Shown one piece after another: positions 48,701 to 58,926 of a stretch of DNA of 64,000 nt (positions are counted from its first letter, which is position 1; each line of letters begins with the position of its first letter). The notes under the pieces are model-generated. The model had not been told where the DNA came from. It made no database searches and saw only the letters and a list, made by a program, of their open reading frames with translations. Location of the stretch: NCBI RefSeq assembly GCF_037392515.1, contig NC_090291.1, forward strand, positions 19,508,001 to 19,572,000, given 5' to 3'. The position numbers and the translations under genes were made by a program. Origin of the DNA: Haliotis asinina. Lineage: Eukaryota > Mollusca > Gastropoda > Lepetellida > Haliotidae.

Positions 48701-51700
48701 GGCACCATCCATAACTGGACTTTAACAATGTTAGAAATTAACATGGTAGACACTGACAGCCAGAAAGAAATGCTATCTTCATGTGGACGGCTGTGAAAAG
48801 GGTTACTCTGATATATCTATATTTTATTAAATGTATAGACACTATTAAGACACTTTGTTGTTTAGACACCGACTGAAACAAGAACATTTCTGTACATTTC
48901 TGTATGAATTGTGATCACTCAAAAACGTATTTACTTTACAAGATCCACCATGTGGCCTAAGTTCAAAGACCGGGAGCGCGTCTCGCTATGCTATGCCTCG
49001 TATTGTGGGTGGCATTGATGCAGAAGAAAAAGAGTTCCCCTGGACAGTTTACTTGGAAGAACAGCTTACCTTAAGATTATGTGCCGGTTCCATCATTGAC
49101 AAACGTCACATTGTGACTGCCTCTCATTGCGTAGGGTAGGTGAATACCGTTAGTGACGTGTGGTTATATATGTTGCCGTGAGACGTAATTGAAAGTAATT
49201 TGTGACCTGTCTCTCATTTTGTGAGGTGTTTGAATGTCGTTAGTGGCGTGTTTCTCATTGTGAGAGGTATGCAAATAGCGTTGTTGACGTATCTCTCATT
49301 GAGAGAGGAATGTGAATGGCGTTACAGATATGCCTCTGATTGTGAGAGGTATGTGAATGTCGCTTGTGACATCTTTCTCTTTGCGAGAGGGATGTGAATG
49401 TCTTCAGTGGCGTGTCTCTGATTGTGAGAGGTATCTGAATGTCGCTTGTGACATCTTTCTCTTTGCGAGAGGGATGTGAATGTCTTCAGTGGCGTGTCTC
49501 TGATTTTGAGAAGTATTTGAATGGCGTTAGTGACATATCTCTCTTTGTGAGAGGTATGTGAATGTGGTTAGTGAGATTTTTCTAGTTGTTAGAGGCATGT
49601 GAATGGCGCTATTGATTTGTCTCTCATTGACATTGGTATGTGAATGGCGTTAGTGACATATTTCACATTGTGAGAGGTTGACATATTTCTCATTGTGAGA
49701 GATATGTGAATGGCGTCAGTGACATATTTCTCATTGTGAGAGGTATGAGAATGGCGTCAGTGACATATTTCTCATTGTGAGAGATATGAGAATGGCGTCA
49801 GTGACATATTTTTCATTGTGAGAGATATGTGAATGTTGTTAGTGACGTGCGCCTCGTATAACAAACGTGTCAATTTCTGAGGCATCATATACTGAACCAC
49901 AAAAGAAACGCAACAGATATCATATTTGGGATTTCACTTTCTTAGTAAAGTACAAATTTAGTACGTTTTGGGGTTGAGTCCCATCCTGGATTCGAACCCG
50001 CACCCTCGACCGGCTAATTCATTCCATGTACAGAGGATGCAACGCTTTCGTGGAGGTCACACACAATGTTGACTTTAGGGTATCTTCATGGTACCTTTGT
50101 AGGTGACGTTGTATGTGTAAACTGTAAATGTGATTCCCGAAAATGTGTTAACCATAATTTTCAAGATTGAACTCAATCCTCCGGTGTGATTGTTACTGAG
50201 AGTGAACTAAAGTGAGTGCTTCAAGAAACTGCTATGTGTGTGACATTTCCTTTGTGGCTCAGTATACTGTGTAGGGCACTGGACTGGATATTTTGTGACT
50301 GCTTTGTCTTTGAATATTCGCTATCTAGTTTAGTTTGAGCATATGAAGAATTGTGCACGTGATTCATTAATCCATAAAGTCATGGGCAGTACAGTCCCGT
50401 CATACACCACAACGTTTAAGAGAATTATATCATGTTTAAACGTTATACATACCATGTTGAATGAATACCCAAAGTAAAATGAAATAGAACTATGTTGTAT
50501 ACAAAAGACAGCAAATGCGTTGAATTTATCTTTGATAGCTGAATTCGCCTTTGATATTTTTTTTCTCTTGCATGTTACATTGACGGCGATCTTCAAATAT
50601 GTCATTGGATAGCTACTTTTATACTAGCAATAGCTTCTAACTGAAGGTAACGAATATGTTTTTCAGCTCTCTGAAAGACAACCCTGGGAGGCTGAGAGTT
50701 GGTTATGGCTCTATTCAGAGATCGAGACTCAGCAATATAACTGCTGAAAGAATCGTCCCCCACCCACTATACAACGTCACGAACAGTAAGTTCAAGTTGA
50801 AACAAATAGAACCTGTTCTGGTTATTTGACATTAATTGTTAAGTGATGAACTCCTGTGGACCTTGCATTCTATTTTACACATCAGCAGAAACCATGAGAA
50901 ATCATAAAGGCACATATATTATTTCGTATAAGTTTGATTACATATTATTGTTGAGACGGGTCAAACCTCGAGTGGAATGTAATTGTATTTTCCCTGATTT
51001 TGTGTCATGGTTCGTCAACAGTATACAAGGTTCACACTGATCATGCATTTCACCATAAAGGTAAAACGCTCTGTGACGTGATGCAACCATATGTGAAGGA
51101 TAGGTCCTTCTTTGTGTTCTTCATCTCGTAATTCCTTTTTGTACTTCATCCAGTCACTTTGTGTTCATCATCACGTTACTTCTTCTCATTACTTCACGTG
51201 TTCTTCAATACTTCATTTTTTTTGTGTTCAGAGGACAATGACATCGCCGTTGTGAGACTTAGTGAGGATCTCCCCCTCAGTGTCAGTACAAATTTAAGAA
51301 GCGTGTGTCTACCTGAGTCCGGGACGTCCTACACAGCTGGCTCTGGATGCCTCATCACTGGATGGGGGACGCTCCTAGGTGCATACATCTTCATATTAGC
51401 GGCCATTTGATTAAAATGAGACCCTGACACTTTGGATTCCCCTTTAGTCTTTTAAAAAACTGCCTTGAAGTCAAATTTGTTAAATTCACGTTTTCTAATT
51501 ATAGTTCACCAGTTATTGTTATCTAAAGAAAAGGATTTTTTGACCCAGGGCAAATGAGTTGAATATGTATGAGATCACTGAAAATCTGTGATGACACAAG
51601 GCAAAAGAGCGATTGAATATGCATGAGATCACTGAAAATCAGTGATGACACAGTGAAAAAAGAGCGATTGAATATGCATGAGATCACTGAAAATCAGTGA

Positions 51701-52958
51701 TGACACAGTGAAAAAAGAGCGATTGAATATGCATGAGATCACTGAAAATCAGTGATGACGGCAGGTGTTCGCAAAAGGTAACGTTTGTCAAGAACTACCG
51801 TCATCTCCTGTCACTCACACAGTGTGCATAAAACTGTTGGTTGGTTTTGATTAACGTCGCACTCAGCAATTTTCCAACTATATGGCGGACCAGGCAATAC
51901 AATGATCAACAACTAAACGCAGTGTTGTCTGGTCATATATTTCTTATTCCATAGTTTGTGAATATTGATCATTTGAGCGTATGAAATCTGAATCTGAAAT
52001 CTGAAATCTGAGTGTACTTCAGTATTAAACTGAAGGGTAAAAAAGTGTACACGTTGGTTTGATTGCTTCACTTCAATATCTTTCAGCGAAATATTGAAAT
52101 GGAAAATTGTTTTCTTTTCTATAATTATATGACCTTTTATCCTTCAAAGTTTGTTTTTTTTCTTTAGATGGCGGTTTCACGTTTCCTGATATTCTGCAGA
52201 AGGCATACGTACCCCTCGTCCCCCTTGACCTTTGTCAAGGGTCATATGCAGATAACGACTACATACTGGTGTCTAACAGGCAGCTATGCGCTGGATACTT
52301 CAGAGAAGGGGGAGTAGATGCCTGCAAGGTCAGTCGTGAGTTAGTGAGTGAGGTGGATTTGGTCTTTAGGAAACTCTTGGAATGACGTTAACCCGAGAGC
52401 ATGTGTAACGATGTGACTGGCTCGGTTCCACGCACTTCTTGTTAAGGTGTGCAGTTGTGACGATATCATGAGTGTGTATTTGCTGAGCAATACTGGATCT
52501 GTACAGCGTAATAAAAGAGCCTGGACCAGATAATCCAGTGATTGTCACAATACAATACGATGAGAGATGGATATGAATCATGAAATAGTGATTGTCAGTT
52601 TGACCAGGATTTGATAAATGGAATTCCACTTACATGATGTTTTGGTTGGCATAGAAGTATCTGAATTTAAGAACGGTTCAAATGAATTTCAAATGACGAA
52701 CGAATACAACATGGATCAACATTGAACTATTAAATATTTAAGTTTAAGTATTATGTTTATCTCTTATTTCCTTATTACCGTCAATTTACATTTCAGGGTG
52801 ACTCTGGTGGGCCCCTATTTTGCCCCGTGGGGGACAAATGGGTTTTGTACGGCGTGGTATCTGTGGCTGAGGGTTGTGCAAAGCCAGGCTTTCCAGGTGT
52901 TTATGCCTTCGTGCCTCAGCATGTCGACTGGATAAACTCCGTTAGGAATGAAATTTAG
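45735..52958 (+). CDS. Trypsin-like serine protease C (intact, 7 exons)
   Basis: Secreted S1A protease of 323 residues. Exons are 45735-45804, 48037-48156, 48943-49135, 50667-50785, 51232-51378, 52168-52328 and 52797-52958, phases 1-1-2-1-1-0, as in A and B. The order is signal peptide ([20 protein letters not shown]), four-Cys module (C32, C38, C45, C54), propeptide Cys C67, activation at R83 before IVGG, His125 (TASHC instead of TAAHC), Asp171 (DNDIAVV) and Ser273 (GDSGGP). D267 predicts trypsin-like specificity. It is the most canonical of the set. It is not part of the A-B duplication and is an older paralogue, diverged in sequence from both. The exon 3 donor is GG/GTAGGT, weaker than the copies of it found in the following minisatellite. 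AATAAA lies at 53142. Confidence 0.93.
47190..47285 (+). repeat. tRNA-like SINE head, C intron 1
   Basis: A box cggctgaacgggttaggc and B box gggttcgaatccc, then ggacaggactcaatcc. Same family as 37676 (ggatgggactcaac) and, reversed, 49968-50020. Confidence 0.7.
49117..49857 (+). repeat. 41-bp minisatellite derived from the exon 3/intron 3 boundary of gene C
   Basis: About 16 head-to-tail units with consensus tctctcattgtgagaggtat then gtgaatggcgttagtgac, mostly exactly 41 bases apart. The first 41 bases, 49117-49157, are the end of exon 3 (codons for TASHC and the donor) plus early intron. They match the consensus without gaps at about 32 of 41 positions. Each unit keeps a donor-like AG/GTATGT at the same register as the real donor. 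Confidence 0.9.
49968..50020 (-). repeat. tRNA-like SINE head, reverse, C intron 3
   Basis: The complement reads gcgggttcgaatccaggatg then ggactcaa, the same family as 37676. A little upstream, at about 49882-49905, is ctgaaccacaaaagaaacgc, which matches the end of the MITEs at 57919 and 58486 but without a visible second end. Confidence 0.6.
51553..51760. repeat. 55-bp tandem repeat with internal hairpin, C intron 5
   Basis: Nearly four copies of a unit running from gcgattgaatatgcatgaga to cacagtgaaaaaaga. Each holds atcactgaaaatcagtgat, a perfect 8-base stem with a 3-base loop. The last copies are almost identical. Confidence 0.9.
51835..51920 (+). repeat. SINE fragment, C intron 5
   Basis: Truncated copy of the family: gtcgcactcagcaattttcc, ctatatggcgg, then gaccaggcaat. 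Confidence 0.65.
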
Positions 52959-53141
52959 AAATGTGTTAGGTACAATTAACTGAGAACTATATTTTGTCTC
53001 CACAGACTTTCATTTGGCTTTCACGAAATGTAATATTCCATATATTTCCCTAAGTCTTGCAATATCTAACGGGTTTTGTATAATATTCATGTTACACAAG
53101 AATTGTTCTTTCTTTTAAATGTGTATATATACAATCACCTC

Positions 53142-53147
53142 AATAAA
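53142..53147 (+). terminator. Poly(A) signal AATAAA of gene C
   Basis: AATAAA about 180 bases after the stop, followed by T-rich sequence. Confidence 0.65.
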
Positions 53148-53389
53148 TTACACTGAAGAATTGTTTTGGTTTATAGATTTTATGATGAATAAGTCTAATC
53201 TAGGTTTACCAAAAACAAACCTAATATTCACAGAATAAAATATTTTGACAGCTTGACTCTGACCTTAACTGAAGTATATTCGCTATCTTTTCTTCATCTT
53301 TAAAATATCTTCACTGAAAGGATGTCACATGATAATACTACTGGAAACCCGTGAAGATCCGTGTAAGAATTGATCTTCAGTAATGCACA

Positions 53390-53590
53390 TGTCGTAAGAG
53401 GCGATAAACGGGATTGGGTGGTCAGGTTCGCCGCCTTGGTTAACATATGTCATCCTATCCCATCTGCGTCGATGCCATGCAGTTGATCACTGGATTGTCT
53501 GGTTCAGACTCGATTATATACACACCGTCTCCACATAGCTGGGATATTACTGGGTGCGGTGTGAAACTAGACTCACTCGCTCACTCAAAG
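53390..53590 (-). repeat. SINE copy downstream of gene C, reverse
   Basis: Reads cgtaagaggcgataaacggg, gatcactggattgtctgg, then ccacatagctgggatattac and ends in actcactcgctcactca, all reverse-complement hallmarks of the gtgagtgagtttagttttac family. Confidence 0.8.
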
Positions 53591-53599
53591 AAGGCACTT

Positions 53600-54430
53600 T
53601 GGCCCATTTGCCACAACCTCTGCAATTCGATGTGCTGTTGTGTAACGTTCTGCGGAAATCTTTGATCTTAGCTTCGAAATAGAAGTGACAAAACCGTTTC
53701 CACATTCATAAGAAATCTCTGCTGAAAGGAAAGCCGATTTACAATTGTGATTACTTCATGACACATCCCAGTTGCGCAGATCGATGCTCATGTTTTTTAT
53801 CACTGTCAGTTTACACATGATGAAATGGGAAATAAGAGGCCAAGATTAAATGTGACCAAATTGTCAGTGATGAGATTTGGGGAAGCAGTGTCCTCTTGTA
53901 CAGAAGTGAATTTGCACAATTTATTCACTTCATCTGGCTTACTTCGGAAATTTAAAAACGGCAACGGGTGAAAGCATGTCGGTCGGTGGACTGTCAAGTC
54001 CCGCTGCATGAATGCATTAAAGAGGTGTGAGTGTTTGTGTTGAATGCACATTACCGGAGAACAGCTCCTGAGTTAGGTTTAGTTTCAGTGTACATCAATA
54101 TGACAGTTTTTGTGCATTTATAAATCATTTCTAGCAACAACTGTCCCTAATTCCAAAGTCTGTGTATAAATTTTATCACCTATTCGCATCCATATTGGCC
54201 TTGAATTTCAGTTGTTACGAAATACAGTTTAATACAGCACAGACCGGTAATGTTGATCAAAGTACAACATAGCACATAAAGCTAAGATACTTTTCAATTT
54301 TAAACTGAGGCCTTGACGTACAAGAATCGGGTAAGATGCAAGTTTGAAGTGCACTTTGAACCAGATATCCGCTATACTGTCGAGTATGACGTGAAGGCGA
54401 AACGCCCATGCATCTCTAAACACTAAACAC
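53600..54430. other. Intergenic, nothing recognised
   Basis: Unique-looking sequence. Short open frames on the minus strand (53806-54051 and 54229-54423) show no domain, splice support or homology that I recognise. Confidence 0.4.
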
Positions 54431-54439
54431 TAAAAGCAC

Positions 54440-55490
54440 ACATAGCCATGTTGTTCAGTTATCACCATTATTATTGTTATGAGGTGATGAATCTAAAGTC
54501 ATCCCCATTATACTGAGATGAATCGTACGTTATCGTCATTATTGTAGGATGATGAATCGTATTTTGATGAGGTGATGAATCTAAAGTCATCCCCATTATA
54601 CTGAGATGAATCGTACGTTATCGTCATTATTGTAGGATGATGAATCGTATTTTGATGAGGTGATGAATCTAAAGTCATCCCCATTATACTGAGATGAATC
54701 GTACGTTATCGTCATTATTGTAGGATGATGAATCGTATTTTGATGAGGTGATGAATCTAAAGTCATCCCCATTATACTGAGATGAATCGTACGTTATCGT
54801 CATTATTGTAGGATGATGAATCGTATTTTTATGAGGTGGTGAATCGTACGTCGTCACCATATTTGAGGTGATGACTCGTACGTCATTATTATGGGGTGAT
54901 CAATCGCACATCATCAGTAGGTTGGCTGATGAATCGTACGTCATGACCATATTTGTGGGATACTGAATCATATGTCACCACCATTATTCTGAGGTGATAA
55001 ATCGTACGCCGTCATTATTATTGTGAGATGATGCATCATATGTCATCACCACTATTGTGATGCAATAAATCTTACGTCATCAACATTTTTCTGGCGTGAT
55101 TAATCGTACGTTATCACCATTATTGTGGGATGATAAATCATACGTCATCATATTATTGTGAGGTGATGAATCGTATGTCATTATCATTAATGTGGGTGAT
55201 GAAGCGTACGTCATCACCATTATTGTGAGATAATGAATCATACGTCATCACCATTATTGTGAGGTGGTGACTAGTACGTCATCGTTAGAATTGCAAGGTG
55301 ATGAATCGTACGTCATGACCATTATTGTGTGTGATGAATCTTTCGCCATCACTCTATTGTGATGTGATGAATCGTACATCATCACCACTCCTGTGGGGGT
55401 GATAATTCATACATCAACACCATTATTGTGGGGTGATGAATCGTTCATCACCACTATTATTATGAGGTGATGAGTCGTACACAAACTATT
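54440..55490. repeat. Degenerate GATGAATCGTACGTCATCACC array
   Basis: Around thirty diverged units of roughly 30-40 bases, each with a gatgaatcgtacg core and usually catcaccattattgtgagg. The block 54481-54832 is a clean higher-order repeat of exactly 88 bases, starting at 54481, 54569, 54657 and 54745. A separate patch of the same unit is at 56690-56860. Confidence 0.9.
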
Positions 55491-55494
55491 TCAG

Positions 55495-56040
55495 CTGTAG
55501 TATGGCAAAGTGTAAACCAGAATATTCCACTAACGGCGATCAGACAGTCAGGTCAATTCACGCAACTCATTACCTAAATACTCCAATATCACGACAGGTT
55601 TAGGACACTGAGGTGCACTATGTGAGGACCAAATCTAATTCAGTAACATGACGATGATTAAAAGTCACGATTTCGGAATCATGCATTGCATGTTTCAACA
55701 AAGGGAATGTCCTTCGATCGACTGATAGAGACAGAAGGCAGGTAATCAGCAAACAAGAGTCCTAATACCCCTGCGGGGACAGGAACGCGCACAATAACAC
55801 ATTCTTTACCAACGGATCACAAAGACACACAGGGCAGCAGGTGTGTTGGGATGTCAAGTACTACGTGTTTCTGTAATAGCCAGTAAACTGACAAAACAGG
55901 AATGATTCGTGGTCAGTTTAAATGCATGGACATATACTGAACAAAAAAAGAATTATCGTACTTGGAGAATAACTTTTTCAACATAGAAGTTTAGTGAATG
56001 AGTTTAGGTTCACGCCGCACTCATTAATACTTTTTGAAAA
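55495..56040. other. Intergenic, nothing recognised
   Basis: No exon or complete repeat seen. A short agtttaggttcacgccgcac near 56000 is a scrap of the common SINE family. Confidence 0.4.
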
Positions 56041-56047
56041 TAGATTG

Positions 56048-56323
56048 CAGTGAGTGAGTGAGTGAGTTTAGTTTTACGCCTTCACTCAGCAATGTTCCAG
56101 CTATATGGTGGCAGTCTGTAAATAATCGAATCTGGACCAGACAATCCAGTGATCAACAACATGAGCATCGATTTGCGCAATTGGGAACCGATGACATGTG
56201 TCCACCAAGTCAGCGACCCTGACCACCCGGTCCCGTTAGTCGCCTCTTACGACAAGCATAGGCGCCTTTTATGGCAAGCATGGGCTGCTGAAGGTCTATT
56301 CTACCCCGAGACCTTCACGGGTA
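56048..56323 (+). repeat. Full SINE copy with 12-bp target duplication
   Basis: Runs from gtgagtgagtgagtgag to accttcacgggta. Direct repeats gaaaatagattg flank it (56036-56047 and 56324-56335). Well preserved, so recent. Confidence 0.9.
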
Positions 56324-56689
56324 GAAAATAGATTGTTGGCCTACATTAATATTGGCGAATAGCGTAATAGTAATACATAGTAATACCACCACGTGGAATG
56401 ACAAGCATTACAAATGTTGAACGTGAACTTGCAATCAGTAAACTCCAGGCTGGCCAGTCTAATGTGACTGTTGCACTTAACATGAGATGATGTAGACGGA
56501 CAAGTAACACCCCAATGACGCATGTGCATCAAACGGGTACCACATGTGATAACCTCATGTGCTCAAGTTTTCGCATTCATACCTGCTTTAAATTTCAATT
56601 GTTTAGAAATGTATCAAGAATGATGCCACCCACGTCACGCCATGTCACGCCAAGCCACGCCACGCAAAACCATGACAAGTGAAGTGATG

Positions 56690-56860
56690 AATCGTACGTA
56701 ATCACCATTATTGTGAGGTGATGAATCGTACGTCATCACATTACTGTGGGATGAATAATAGTACGTCATCACCATAATTGTGAAGTGATGAGTCGTACAT
56801 CACCATTATTTTGAGGTGATGAATCGTACGTCATCATCATTGTTGTGAAGTGATGAACTG
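56690..56860. repeat. Second patch of the GATGAATCGTACG array
   Basis: Five or so units, separated from the main array by about 1.2 kb that includes the SINE at 56048. Confidence 0.85.
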
Positions 56861-57057
56861 TAGAATATTTACCAAGTGGATCTTCATACCTATTCCCGCT
56901 TTCATGTAAGCTTATTAACGTTTCTGTTTTTCAGTTCGACCAATACAGTAAATTAGGGCCCAGTTTGACAGCTTTCTCCACATATCTTCCAGGAGCACGA
57001 AATCTGTGCGTTAATTGGCAGCATGGAAGGCAAAAATGATCAAAATGAGTTTGCGTC

Positions 57058-57170
57058 AAGCCAAGGACCCATGTTCGATTCCCCGAATGAGTGCAACGTT
57101 TGGAGCTCATTTCTGTTGTTCTCCCGCCGCGATATTGATGGAATAGTGCTGAGGCGTCAAACCATCATGA
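57058..57170 (+). repeat. tRNA-derived SINE fragment
   Basis: Contains catgttcgattccccgaatg (B-box region) and cgccgcgatattgatggaat (body) of the tagcctagtggttaaag family. The head is truncated. Confidence 0.65.
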
Positions 57171-57251
57171 TACTTCTCAAGAGGGGTTCAAACTAACAAC
57201 CTTAATAAGCTCGTTTCTCCACATAGAGTTGAACACTAAAGGTGTGTCCTT

Positions 57252-57480
57252 CGAGGAGCGCAGTAGTGCAGTGGTAAGGTGACTACCGATCACGCTGAAG
57301 ACCCGGGTTCGATCCCCTGTGGAGAAACCTATATCCGCCTCCCAAGGCAGGCATATTTGCATAGTATCCTTGGACAAGGCACTTGAATCCATATTGCCTC
57401 AGTTCACCCAGTTGTAAAATGGGTACCCATGAAGATGCGCTGACAATTTGAGTGATTAGTTCATTGCGCCTAGCAAGTAG
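57252..57480 (+). repeat. SINE with tRNA-like head and conserved central domain
   Basis: The head has agtagtgcagtggtaagg (A-box side) and cccgggttcgatcccc (B box). The body has ccttggacaaggcacttgaa, then tgcctcagttcacccagttg and taaaatgggtaccc, a central sequence shared by SINEs of many invertebrates (I think the Nin-type domain, not certain). Only one copy is in the window. Confidence 0.7.
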
Positions 57481-57918
57481 TATGGCTGTATGATCCCCAG
57501 GAAGTTGAAAGGTATCAGATAGTACAATGTTATCCTATGATCAGGGATAGTAATGGTAGCTCCGTAAGCAGGTACACTATCACGACTATTGTTACTAACG
57601 ATCAGCATAAAAGACAACAAAGTTTCAACATGTGTTTGGCAGGAACATTTATTATTCATACCAGGAGTCGAAAGTTCATACCTCAATTGTGTATCTAATG
57701 TTTTTCGTAACAGCAATGCTCAGTTGATAAGCATTCTTTTGTAGCACATACAATGGGTATTCCATGTGATCATTTTTCATAACATATATACAATGGTTAA
57801 CACAAATACTTCACATCTTTGAAAACCGGATCATGATCATTTTGTTATATACACCGGGATTCCACATTCTGAAAGGGAAAGTCCCTTTGGGTGGTTTGAC
57901 ATTAGTTCCATTAATATA

Positions 57919-57941
57919 CTGACCATCAAAAGAAACGCAAC

Positions 57942-57990
<49 letters not shown>

Positions 57991-58174
57991 GTATGTATAG
58001 AGAGAGAGAGAGAGAGAGAGAGATATTTCATTTTTTGTGTGTGTTTCTTTCTTTCTTTCTTTTGTATTGTTTCTTGTTGGGTTGGTTTTTTTGGTGGGGA
58101 GGGGTTTGTATAGTTTTTAAATAGAGAACAAAAACTTACATTCAATGAAAACTTGCGTTTCTTTTGCTCTTCAG
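57919..58174. mobile_element. MITE (CAAAAGAAACGCAA ends), 256 bp
   Basis: The left end is CTGACCATCAAAAGAAACGC after TA, and the right end is the complement of CTGAAGAGCAAAAGAAACGC before TA, giving about 24-base inverted ends with a TA target. The interior is mostly (TA)n, (TATG)n and (AG)n microsatellite (57946-58022). Probably a non-autonomous Tc1/mariner-type element. Confidence 0.85.
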
Positions 58175-58283
58175 TATAGTACAGGGTTCATGATGGCGTT
58201 AAATCCATAAAAAAGTCAGATGGAATGGAACCACTCCACGTGTTGCTGTCAGCTTCAGATTTTGTATGTTTGTACCACAGGTA

Positions 58284-58875
58284 CTACAGGTACTGCCGTA
58301 TCCAGGACACAAATTTTGTCACATCGGCATATATGCCCGGTTTGTTTGCTCTGGCACACCCAGATCCCCTGGAGACCACGCCGATAAGTTCCCAAGTTCT
58401 GTTATTAGGACCAGACATGGCAAGGGCACCACCGGAATCACCCTTAAAGAAAGGCAAATATTCTCGTGAATATGAAGATTATATACTGCACGGCAAAAGA
58501 AACGCAACCCTTTCTATTACTTTTAAACAGATGACATGAACAAGAACGCTTATTTTTTTAGATTCATTTTTTTCTGAAACTTGCGTTTCTTTTACTGTTT
58601 ACTATGTATATACATAGAATATTTATGAGTGAGTGAGTAACTGAGTTTAGTTGTACAGCAGTGTGCCAGGTGTATCTTAACGCTGCACTCGGTAAAATTA
58701 CAGCTATAAGATCACGGTAGGTAAATGACCGAGTCTGAACCAGACAACCCAGTGATCAGTATCAAGAGTGTCATTCTACGCAAATAAGATATGATGACAT
58801 GTTGGGTCAACCAAATCGGTCACTGCCCAAGCCCGTTAGTTGAATTTTTTTCGTTGCTTTGTTACTTTTTTCTTG

Positions 58876-58926
<51 letters not shown>

